NCBI RefSeq assembly: GCF_000023705.1
Contig: NC_012968.1
Coordinates: 1,550,001 to 1,614,000 of the forward strand
Length of the DNA: 64,000 nt
Direction of reading: 5' to 3'
Source: Methylotenera mobilis JLW8
GTDB lineage: Bacteria; Pseudomonadota; Gammaproteobacteria; Burkholderiales; Methylophilaceae
This document shows, in pieces, positions 52,405 through 58,933 of the stretch. The notes under the pieces were generated by a model, which saw nothing but the letters and a program-made list of their open reading frames with translations, was not told where the DNA came from and made no database searches. Position numbers and translations under genes: made by a program. Position 1 is the stretch's first letter, and each line of letters opens with the position of its first letter.

Positions 52405-52493
52405 TTTTTACCACTCCAATTAACGAGGATATAAATCAGGAAATAGCAAATGATTAAATAGATAATAACCAAGCTAATGCCACAGATATCCAT
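52401..52493 (-). CDS. 30-aa membrane microprotein upstream of kdpF
   Basis: A short ORF with sequence MDICGISLVIIYL at the start and VNWSGKK at the end, a single hydrophobic helix of about 20 residues and a positive C terminus. Its TGA overlaps the kdpF ATG (AAATGAAC), the same coupling style as kdpF-kdpA. GGA lies about 11 bp upstream of the ATG. It is downstream of the KdpE box, so it would be the first gene of the kdp transcript. It is not KdpF itself; function unknown. Small ORFs of this kind are easily missed. Confidence 0.55.
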   Translation of the reverse strand: MDICGISLVIIYLIICYFLIYILVNWSGKK

Positions 52494-52572
52494 ACTCGAA
52501 TTCCATACAAACTATGAGTATTGAATGGTAGGCTTCAGCGAATAAAAATGTCGTAACAAGTAAAATGATTAC

Positions 52573-52591
52573 TGTAAAAAAAGTGTAAAAA
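52573..52591 (-). promoter_or_regulatory. KdpE-binding box upstream of the kdp operon
   Basis: On the minus strand the site reads TTTTTACACTTTTTTTACA, differing at one position from the Escherichia coli KdpE site as I recall it (TTTTTATACTTTTTTTACA). It is oriented towards the operon, 80 bp before the microprotein start, consistent with activation by KdpE. Confidence 0.7.
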
Positions 52592-52672
52592 TCGTTTTTA
52601 CCAGTAAAGAGTAAATGGACTTCCCAGAATTCAGTAGCCATTCAATAATGTCGAAATTGAACTGAAGACTAG

Positions 52673-52942
52673 TCAATAAGAGACAAAAGATATACAGCTG
52701 AATTTAAAGCTGAAGCAGTCAAACAAATCACTGAGCGTGGTCATAGTGTCGTTGAAGTGTCAAATCGCCTAGGTGTTTCAGATAAAAGTCTTTACGCTTG
52801 GCTTAAGCTAAGCCAACCAGATGATCTACCAAATTCAAAAGATAAATAGCTACAACACATGAAAGCTGAGCTCAATCGCACCACCGAAGAGCCAGTCATT
52901 CGAAAAAAGGCCGCCGCGCACTTTGCCAAACTGTCCGATTAA
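52673..52942 (+). pseudogene. IS3 orfA remnant
   Basis: Translation shows RYTAEFKAEAVKQITERGHS and RLGVSDKSLYAWLK, the helix-turn-helix of IS3 OrfA. A TAG at 52847 interrupts the frame; past it the same frame gives KAELNRTTEE and KKAAAHFAKLSD, the normal end with mutated residues. No proper start codon remains. Confidence 0.85.
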
Positions 52943-53298
52943 AGTACGCATTTATTGATCAGCACTGTCATCTATTCCGCTTAATAAGTATGTGCCGCGT
53001 AATGAAAGTGCATCGCAGTGACTACTACGCTTGGAAGTTAAAACCATTATCTAACCGCGCAATTGAAGATACAGCACTGCTAGTTGAAATTAAACGGCCC
53101 TATGAGGAAAGCTGCGGCATTTACAGCAGCCCTCTAATTCACTGCAACTTAAGAGAGGTTGGTATTATCTGTAGCATCACCAAATAGGCTTCAGCAAGTG
53201 ATTATCCACTCTGATTAAGCAGTCAGTTTGGTAGCGACGACTTTGTGATATGGTGTAAAGATAATCATCTAGAACCAAGCACGAGTCGTCGCGGCTGA
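52942..53298 (+). pseudogene. IS3 orfB (DDE transposase) remnant with internal deletion
   Basis: The first part (to a stop at 53187) reads KYAFIDQHCHLFRL, MCRVMKVHRSDYYAWKLKP and KRPYEESCGIYSS, the OrfB N terminus. From 53195 a second fragment gives QVIIHSD, then after a frameshift QFGSDDFVIWCKDNHLEPS and TSRRG, the region round the second catalytic Asp. About 100 residues between them, and the whole C-terminal part, are gone. Confidence 0.85.
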
Positions 53299-53560
53299 CC
53301 TTCTTAATTGCATATTTGCTTAAAGTAGTGAGCTAAAAAATAATAAATGTAAATCTAATGTTTGAGAGAAACTTAGAAATCTGTGAGAATAAACTTAAAC
53401 ATTTTCATCCACTTCGTTGCTACAAAATTTCATAAGAAGTATCAATCAAAACTATTTCAATAATATAGCGCTGTTCGGTTACTAGCTATAACTATCAATA
53501 AGTTACCAACCTTAATGTCACAAAAAAAAGGCCTTAATATAAAACCTTTCAATTTCATTT

Positions 53561-53708
53561 CCGACAAACTTTATTCCCAGCCGACAGACTTAATTAATTT
53601 ATATCAATTATGGTGATAAGAACTAATAAAGTCTGTCGAGACATAGCAAGATAACTATATGAATTTTAATATATTGCATTATTAGCGAAATGCATTCAAA
53701 GTCTGTCT
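53561..53708. repeat. Four copies of a 15-bp repeat in divergent pairs
   Basis: Unit (Y)CGACARACTTWATT. Two copies read on the plus strand at 53561-53575 and 53581-53595 (20 bp apart). Two read on the minus strand at 53624-53638 and 53694-53708, the last one less conserved. The inverse core AATAAAGTCT also occurs in Tn7 TnsB-binding sites as I recall them. They may be transposase-binding sites of the element end; an operator array for the RES gene (75 bp downstream) is the alternative. Confidence 0.6.
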
Positions 53709-53769
53709 AATTCGTTTGTTTAATTCAACATATAACATCATGGTATTAAACCTGTAATCATTAACGCAT

Positions 53770-55065
53770 TTGAAGAAAATAAAAATGATTTGCATACATT
53801 GTGTTTCTCCAGAACCGCTCAAGAAATTTTTTATTGGGCAAGCTATTCAAACTTGTAAATATTGTGGCGAAGACGCTATAGCGATTGAATCGAGTTTATT
53901 TTTTGATGGAATTCTTAAACTGATAGATGAAAACACCGCTACAGAAGATGATTTATCACCATACGAATATGGGATGCTTTATGAATGTGGTGCAGAAGAT
54001 ATTTCAATCGCAACCTTAGATGTGGTTCTTGCCGAATGGATAAGTCTCGACAATGAGCCTTACTTTAACGACCTTTATGAATATGCTCCTAGGAAATACA
54101 AAGTTAATCTTAGTAATATCGATCGCCATTACTTTGGCGATGATGGGATGCTAGAAAAGAATTTTTACGAAGAGAGATGGGAAAAATTCATTGACGACAT
54201 CAGACACTCACATCGCTTTTTCAATCCAAACGCTAAAGAGTTTCTGGACTCAGTTTTTGCTTTTCTCTCTATCGATAATTTGTTGAAACCTGAATGCGTT
54301 CGGACTATTTTAAAAGGCACCCCACTTTATCGTGCTCGGTCTGCTTCTACCTATGAGGAAATCAAGAAGATTGCAGATGATCCAGCAAGTCAACTTGGAC
54401 CAACACCGAAGGACAGAGCCAGTAACCAACGGATGACTCCCAATGGTATTTCGGCTTTGTACTGTGCTCTGGAGAGAGAGACTTGTTTGAGCGAGATCCG
54501 ATCCATAACAGGTGACAACGTGGTAAGCGTCGCCATGACCCCTACTAATGAGCTCCGACTTCTAGATTTGACTAAGTTAGAGCTTGTTGAACCCCCTCAA
54601 TTGACTCTCTTGGACAATGGCTATCGTAATGCATTACACCTTAAAACATTCATTAGTACCCTTGTAAAGAAAATGTCGAAACCCAAGGGTCGCAATGACG
54701 ATTTGAGCTACCTATCCACACAAGTTGTCTTTGAATACCTTAGGCTCCGTTTTGGCGGTCAGGTAAACGGGTTGGTCTTTCCTTCGGTACAAACAGGAGA
54801 ACAAGGTACTAACGTGGTCTTCTTCCCTGAAGTAAGCATTGTAAGTGCAAAGAACTTTCGGAATGAGTCCAAACATATAAGCGTTAAAACTGAAAAGCAT
54901 GAAGAGGAGCCATTTGAAGACGGAGCCATGCTCTACTGTCTTCCGAACTCCCTACGATTCCATAAGGTTAAGGCCATCGAAACTAAAGCTCATGAATACA
55001 CCCATATCGGTGAACTGTTCATAAGCGACCTGAATAGAAAACGACTGGGAATCTCTGAGCATTAG
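53770..55065 (+). CDS. RES-domain protein with zinc-ribbon and HEPN-like N-terminal part
   Basis: A 431-aa protein. Residues 8-32 hold two CxxC pairs (CIHC, CKYC), a likely zinc ribbon. Residues about 40-175 are an acidic helical part of the HEPN/RES N-terminal type. From about 185 a RES domain follows: LYRARSA, NQRMTPNGISALYCALE and CLSEIRS, with Arg188/Arg190, Tyr231 and Glu242 as candidates for the NAD-degrading active site. RES proteins in Xre-RES toxin pairs degrade NAD; no Xre antitoxin is adjacent. The start is TTG at 53770 or ATG at 53785; neither has a clear ribosome binding site. Possibly a defence effector. Confidence 0.8.
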   Translation: MKKIKMICIHCVSPEPLKKFFIGQAIQTCKYCGEDAIAIESSLFFDGILKLIDENTATEDDLSPYEYGMLYECGAEDISIATLDVVLAEWISLDNEPYFNDLYEYAPRKYKVNLSNIDRHYFGDDGMLEKNFYEERWEKFIDDIRHSHRFFNPNAKEFLDSVFAFLSIDNLLKPECVRTILKGTPLYRARSASTYEEIKKIADDPASQLGPTPKDRASNQRMTPNGISALYCALERETCLSEIRSITGDNVVSVAMTPTNELRLLDLTKLELVEPPQLTLLDNGYRNALHLKTFISTLVKKMSKPKGRNDDLSYLSTQVVFEYLRLRFGGQVNGLVFPSVQTGEQGTNVVFFPEVSIVSAKNFRNESKHISVKTEKHEEEPFEDGAMLYCLPNSLRFHKVKAIETKAHEYTHIGELFISDLNRKRLGISEH

Positions 55066-55159
55066 TATTGGAAAAATTTAAGCCTTTCAGACTTGTTTTA
55101 ACCTTAACATTGTGTAAAACGAGTCCAAACTAATCTAATATTTGAAATCCTGTGATCTG

Positions 55160-55789
55160 TTATTTTAACTCCTGAAAATAAGCATCGAAATTCACTCTTC
55201 TTGATTTAGGTAATGCGGCACGTAATCGTCGGTACTGCCAGTATTCTAAATCTCCAACCTGATCAACAACTCTTCCACGTCTTGTATTGATACGGAAATC
55301 TGCTGAATTGAAAGTAAATCCATTTTGCTTGCAATATACGGAAATCATTAACAATTGCTTAGCGCTATATCCTAGTTTCCAGGTTGTGCGCCACGATATT
55401 TGTGCAAACTTATCGGGATGTTTTTTAGCGAGTTTGCTTAAAAGATCAAAAGCTCTCTCTTCTCTTGACTGATTTTCATATTCCGTTTGGCGACGGCGAA
55501 GTAGACTTGCTTTAGCCTCTTCACCAATTATCTCGCGACCATTCTCAAATAATGGGATGAACTTTGTGATGCAGGTAGAGCCGACCCAAAGAGTTTTGCG
55601 AGTAGTTAAGTTTTCAATTTCATATTGATAACGTAGCCCTTCATGCTCACATAGTTCGCATACCTCTTCGATGTTATGGCTATCTTCATAACCGCCTGTA
55701 GTTACCCATTCGCGTAATGCTTCTGCTAGATTGTTAGCTCTAGATAGATGCAAGATATTCGCTGTAGCTTTTTCTGCCCAATTTGTCAT
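55160..55789 (-). CDS. Zinc-finger protein at the end of the ubiquitin-like operon
   Basis: A 209-aa protein of unknown function. Residues 44-76 read CELC, then ENLTTRKTLWVGSTCITKF, a CxxC plus VGxxC arrangement seen in small zinc-binding domains of phage and island proteins. The rest is basic and helical (SREERAFDLLSKLAKKHPDKF and a C-terminal Arg-rich stretch RRLRAALPKSRRVN), suggesting nucleic-acid binding. It follows the DUF6527 gene by 63 bp on the same strand and is convergent with the RES gene. It could be a co-transcribed accessory or an independent passenger. Confidence 0.65.
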   Translation of the reverse strand: MTNWAEKATANILHLSRANNLAEALREWVTTGGYEDSHNIEEVCELCEHEGLRYQYEIENLTTRKTLWVGSTCITKFIPLFENGREIIGEEAKASLLRRRQTEYENQSREERAFDLLSKLAKKHPDKFAQISWRTTWKLGYSAKQLLMISVYCKQNGFTFNSADFRINTRRGRVVDQVGDLEYWQYRRLRAALPKSRRVNFDAYFQELK

Positions 55790-55852
55790 GTGGTTTCCCC
55801 AGTGGCCAACTGCCTAGCCAAAATCAAAACAATTTAATGAGTATATATTAAG

Positions 55853-56266
55853 TTATTTAAAAAAATTTCGGATCCATAGCCAAAGTTGCGGAATAATGTC
55901 CTTTGACGATTTATCAGTGGTCGAAGCATATATTTCTGCATCAGCACGATCCAACTTGCGTACATGTGCAATCTGCTTATCAGACATTTTTGCCGCCCAT
56001 TTAATTTGTCCGTGCTTTATCCAGTAATGTGATTTACATGGAAAACTCCAATTACCAACGGAAGGAAAGAGAGAGACAGACTTGCCATGATCGGTTAAGG
56101 CCCACTTGGCAGCATTAAGTGGTGTAACAACTTTATGTCCACATCCACAGCAACATAGATGAGAAGCAGTTTTGTATTTTAGTGAGATGTAGAGAATTCC
56201 AGGCTGTAAATGTTCAGGAATATACTCTACATACTCATGCTTAACAGATTGCTGCTGCCCCATCAT
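55853..56266 (-). CDS. DUF6527 protein, putative Ubl processing/deconjugating enzyme
   Basis: A 137-aa protein matching what I know as DUF6527: the cysteine cluster CCCGCGHK (Cys38-42), PSVGNWSFPCKSHYWI (Ser69, Cys77, His80) and the GQIKW strand. These proteins are encoded with multiubiquitin-type Ubl and ThiF genes, and recent work on Bub pathways treats such a partner as a protease; that role is from memory and not shown by the sequence. Its ATG overlaps the E1 stop by 4 bp (ATGA), so the two are coupled. An inactive zinc-binding role is the alternative. Confidence 0.75.
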   Translation of the reverse strand: MMGQQQSVKHEYVEYIPEHLQPGILYISLKYKTASHLCCCGCGHKVVTPLNAAKWALTDHGKSVSLFPSVGNWSFPCKSHYWIKHGQIKWAAKMSDKQIAHVRKLDRADAEIYASTTDKSSKDIIPQLWLWIRNFFK

Positions 56267-57432
56267 TCGTCCTCGTTAACCATTTCATTGGCCGCTATCG
56301 AATAGCTAATAAAGTGGGCATCTGATGAGTCCCGAAAAAAACCAAATACCTTTTTCCATCGTATCACCGCTAAACATGCATTCAAAGCATTCAGTTCAGC
56401 AATCTGAATGTTGGTTGAATATTCATCTTCAGGGGCATCACCTTCAGAAAAATTGATTTTGTTTAGAACCTTGTCATGAACTTCTTTTGTACCTGTCACA
56501 ACCCTTATTATCCCAGATAGGCTGTCATTACTACGTACTACCCCCATGCCTACTTCGATAAAAGGTATACCAAGCTGTATCAACGTTGCTACGATGGCTT
56601 TTTTTGATGCTCCACGGTCTAAACAGAGAAAAACAAAATCAAGTCCATTAAGTTGATTGGATGTAGAGCTGTCTATGTATGTCTCATGGATCACCAACCC
56701 GTGTCGCATTTTTGCATAGACACTTTCTAAATACATTACTTTTGAGGGTTTAATCTTTAACTCATCGATTGATGCCGCTCCCGGAGTGCGGAATGCATTA
56801 TGTTGGGAAAAAACATCTCCATCGAAAAGATGGATTTCCTTAACACAAGTTTTAGCTACTAGATCCAGAACATAAGACCCCGTGCCACCTAAACCAACAA
56901 TTCCGATTCGCTGTCCGGCTAACTTTTCGTTGAAGTTACCAATATTGACCCGACTTGAAGCGGTATCTTGATATTTAAATACCGATTCATTTTCTTCCGT
57001 AGGGATTACTGGATACGTTTCAGCTGTAGCAGCTGCATCAATAACCTGTGCTTCACCTGTAATCCGACCAATATAGGTTGTCATTTTATGATGATAGTCA
57101 CGATATTCTGCTTTCGCTGAAAAAGTGAAGTCAACCTTTAGACCGTTGCCTAAATCTTGAGGTGCACTAGGATTCTGTATCGTAGCAATTACTGCTCCTG
57201 TACTGTGGCATGGGTGTTCTCCAACCCAATAAGCAACGTGATCGCTAGGTCTGTTGGTAATGTCTCCATTCAATTCAAGCCTAGATACTAGTGTTCCTAG
57301 TTTTACCTCACGACTTGCGTTTACATAGGGAACATCTTTTATAAGAAGATAACCATGTTGAATATCAAGATCTAAACCTTGATTCCTGAGTTTTTGTAAG
57401 TCAGGGCTATGAGCGATTAGTTGATGTGACAT
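56263..57432 (-). CDS. ThiF-family E1-like enzyme with N-terminal DUF6791-type domain
   Basis: A 389-aa fusion. Residues 1-140 form a family-specific domain (YWVGEHPCHSTG at 68-79; FSAKAEYRDYHHKMTTYIG at 104-122) that I associate with DUF6791. Residues about 170-389 are a ThiF/E1 adenylation domain: GLGGTG at 180-185, FDGDVF and HN..R at 203-215, CLDRG at 270-274, IPFIEVGMGV at 289-298. It should adenylate the C terminus of the adjacent Ubl. Cysteines are only at 75, 196, 270 and 353; none lies in the crossover stretch 300-345. Its start overlaps the Ubl gene by 26 bp. Confidence 0.88.
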   Translation of the reverse strand: MSHQLIAHSPDLQKLRNQGLDLDIQHGYLLIKDVPYVNASREVKLGTLVSRLELNGDITNRPSDHVAYWVGEHPCHSTGAVIATIQNPSAPQDLGNGLKVDFTFSAKAEYRDYHHKMTTYIGRITGEAQVIDAAATAETYPVIPTEENESVFKYQDTASSRVNIGNFNEKLAGQRIGIVGLGGTGSYVLDLVAKTCVKEIHLFDGDVFSQHNAFRTPGAASIDELKIKPSKVMYLESVYAKMRHGLVIHETYIDSSTSNQLNGLDFVFLCLDRGASKKAIVATLIQLGIPFIEVGMGVVRSNDSLSGIIRVVTGTKEVHDKVLNKINFSEGDAPEDEYSTNIQIAELNALNACLAVIRWKKVFGFFRDSSDAHFISYSIAANEMVNEDE

Positions 57433-57679
57433 CGAATTCCATCCCTTCTTTCACTTTAACTGATTGACCTTCTACTAAGGTGCCTTTTGGTTTATCTGAG
57501 TGTCCTTTTGTATATTGAATTGTGAATTGGACACCATCACCAGTAGGGGGCGTTTCATATGCCAATGCCACAATTTCCTCAAATGACATACGTTCTTTTT
57601 CTACTGATTTAGCAGCGCCATTGATAATAATTGTTACCACTTTTGCTTCTTTATTTTTTCCAGCATTTTCGATACTCAT
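57407..57679 (-). CDS. Multiubiquitin-type ubiquitin-like protein
   Basis: A 90-aa beta-grasp protein of the multiubiquitin (Multi_ubiq) type, here a single domain: IIINGAAKSVEKERMSFEEI, then FTIQYTKG, GTLVEGQSVKVKEGMEFDV and the end TSTNRS. It is the presumed modifier of the adjacent E1. There is no C-terminal Gly-Gly; the protein ends in Ser. The frame is open to a TTG at 57694, but GGAG lies 9 bp before the ATG at 57679, which is chosen. It is first in the operon and divergent from the sigma-like gene. Confidence 0.85.
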   Translation of the reverse strand: MSIENAGKNKEAKVVTIIINGAAKSVEKERMSFEEIVALAYETPPTGDGVQFTIQYTKGHSDKPKGTLVEGQSVKVKEGMEFDVTSTNRS

Positions 57680-57880
57680 AATTTGTTGCTCCAATCTATT
57701 GTTGAGTCGGGTTTAAACAGACAGTGGATATTGCAGTATTAAAATTTAGTAAGTCATAACATCGTTAGATACTTGATATCATTAAGCTAATGATTCACTA
57801 TCTGTATTAAGTTAGTTACAACTACTAAGCTTTTTTCTGCATTACCATGTCGTATATATAAAGACTGACAGCAACTACTT

Positions 57881-57918
57881 TGCGGACGAAAAAAATAAAT
57901 TTATTTAAAACGTCCGCA
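57881..57918. promoter_or_regulatory. 38-bp imperfect palindrome between the divergent cassettes
   Basis: Perfect 8-bp arms TGCGGACG (57881-57888) and CGTCCGCA (57911-57918) enclose a 22-bp A/T-only spacer whose centre (AAATAAATTTATTT) is itself palindromic. GC-rich arms in AT-rich DNA stand out. It lies 48 bp before the sigma-like gene and about 200 bp before the Ubl gene, fitting an operator for the plus-strand cassette or both. The binding protein is unknown. Confidence 0.6.
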
Positions 57919-57966
57919 TGGAGTAACACAACAGTCTAATAGTTTGATAGGTTTGGGAGTCATGCA

Positions 57967-58521
57967 ATGTCAGATGAAACATCACTAAGCAAATCTGAAG
58001 TTGAAGCGGCATTGACGCAGATGTCGCCTGCCGATTGGAAGCGTATAAAAATCAAAGCTCGAACCTATTCCAAAGCGCTTACATACTTAACGGCAGATGA
58101 CATAATTCAAGAAGCATTGATCAACTTGCTATCTGGAGACCGTGTGTGGCCTAGAAGTGCAAGATCAGTAATTGTAGTTATTAATGCAATGCATAGTGAA
58201 GCTTCTAACTGCAGGGAACGAGAGCAGTCTGGAGCTATCGATCATCGAGTTGATATTTCTGTATTGTCGCAACAGTATGATGAAGATGCTGGAACTTTAG
58301 TAATGCCTATCAATGAAGTGACCCCAGAAAGAATCGTTGAGTCTCGTGGTGACATTGAAGCTATAGAAAGATTAGTCGAAAATGATGAAGAGTTACAAGA
58401 TGTGGTGCTTGTATGGAGCTTAGGAATTCGCGGCAAAGATGCTGCCATAGAGTTAGGCTGGGAAATGAATAAGTACGAGGCTGCGAGAAAACGCCTTACA
58501 CGCCTACTTGAGTCATTGTGA
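57967..58521 (+). CDS. Sigma-70-like (ECF-type) factor
   Basis: A 184-aa protein with a region-2-like stretch (LTADDIIQEALINLLSGDRVWP, about residues 40-60) and a C-terminal helix-turn-helix of region-4 type (DVVLVWSLGIRGKDAAIELGWEMNKYEAARKRLTRLLES), joined by an acidic linker. This is the layout of small alternative sigma factors, though the sequence is divergent. GGGAG lies 7 bp upstream of the ATG. It leads a three-gene cassette with a helical protein and an ImmA/IrrE peptidase and is divergent from the Ubl operon. Confidence 0.75.
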   Translation: MSDETSLSKSEVEAALTQMSPADWKRIKIKARTYSKALTYLTADDIIQEALINLLSGDRVWPRSARSVIVVINAMHSEASNCREREQSGAIDHRVDISVLSQQYDEDAGTLVMPINEVTPERIVESRGDIEAIERLVENDEELQDVVLVWSLGIRGKDAAIELGWEMNKYEAARKRLTRLLESL

Positions 58522-58531
58522 GGAGAACCAA

Positions 58532-58927
58532 ATGACTGATACTACACATAAGCAAGATGAACTACGTAAATTTTTTAAGACTCAGCTTGACGAGTTGCTT
58601 GAAATGTCTGATGAGGAAATTCTTGAAGGTTCAGACCCTGAAGTACTAAAAATTGAAGGTATGGCAATGATTGCAGCTGCGAAAGCAAAGATTGGCGGGA
58701 GGCGAATGGCTGCAGCAAAAGCAGCAATGGCAAATAGAAAAGTCTCGACTTCACCAATAATTAGCGCAGTCAATATTGATGATGCTCGTGCTTATCTTCA
58801 GGCAGCAGCGAATGATTCTCGAATAACTATTGCTGCTAGATCATTAGGAGAAATGTCAGATGCGGATATTATCAGAATGTATACCCAACTTAATAAATTG
58901 CAGCAAGACATTAGCGGCTCTAAGTAA
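58532..58927 (+). CDS. Unknown helical protein between sigma and IrrE genes
   Basis: A 131-aa protein, not recognised. It is mostly helical and Ala/Asp/Glu-rich (FFKTQLDELLEMSDEEILEG, AAAKAKIGGRRMAAAKAAMA, then LGEMSDADIIRMYTQLNKLQ). No membrane segment. An in-frame ATG at 58508 lies inside the sigma gene; the ATG at 58532 follows AGGAG well and is chosen. Its position between a sigma-like gene and a peptidase gene suggests an anti-sigma or adaptor, which would be the peptidase's target; this is inference only. Confidence 0.7.
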   Translation: MTDTTHKQDELRKFFKTQLDELLEMSDEEILEGSDPEVLKIEGMAMIAAAKAKIGGRRMAAAKAAMANRKVSTSPIISAVNIDDARAYLQAAANDSRITIAARSLGEMSDADIIRMYTQLNKLQQDISGSK

Positions 58928-58933
58928 TATCTT

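Larger units (their letters stand above)
52673..53298 (+). mobile_element. Degenerate IS3-family insertion sequence
   Basis: Remains of orfA and orfB of an IS3-family element are readable on the plus strand, with stop codons, a frameshift and an internal deletion. No terminal inverted repeats could be recognised, so the ends given are those of the readable coding parts. The element cannot move by itself. It lies just before the repeats that may mark the transposon end. Confidence 0.85.
52494..53769. other. Gene-poor boundary between kdp and the island
   Basis: This 1.28-kb stretch contains the kdp regulatory region (52494-52620), the IS3-family remnant (52673-53298), then 260 bp of featureless AT-rich DNA, then the four 15-bp repeats (53561-53708). 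No intact gene is seen. Confidence 0.8.

Noticed and set aside
53231-53295. Inverted GCGACGACT-like repeats near the end of the IS remnant
   Set aside because: Both arms lie inside the readable orfB remnant (QFGSDDF and TSRRG codons), so the symmetry is most likely chance within coding sequence.
55853-57432. A canonical E2 (UBC) or JAB deubiquitinase in the Ubl operon
   Set aside because: No HPN...Cys E2 motif and no JAMM motif (ExnHxHxxxxxxxD) is visible; only the E1 N-terminal domain or DUF6527 could stand in for them.
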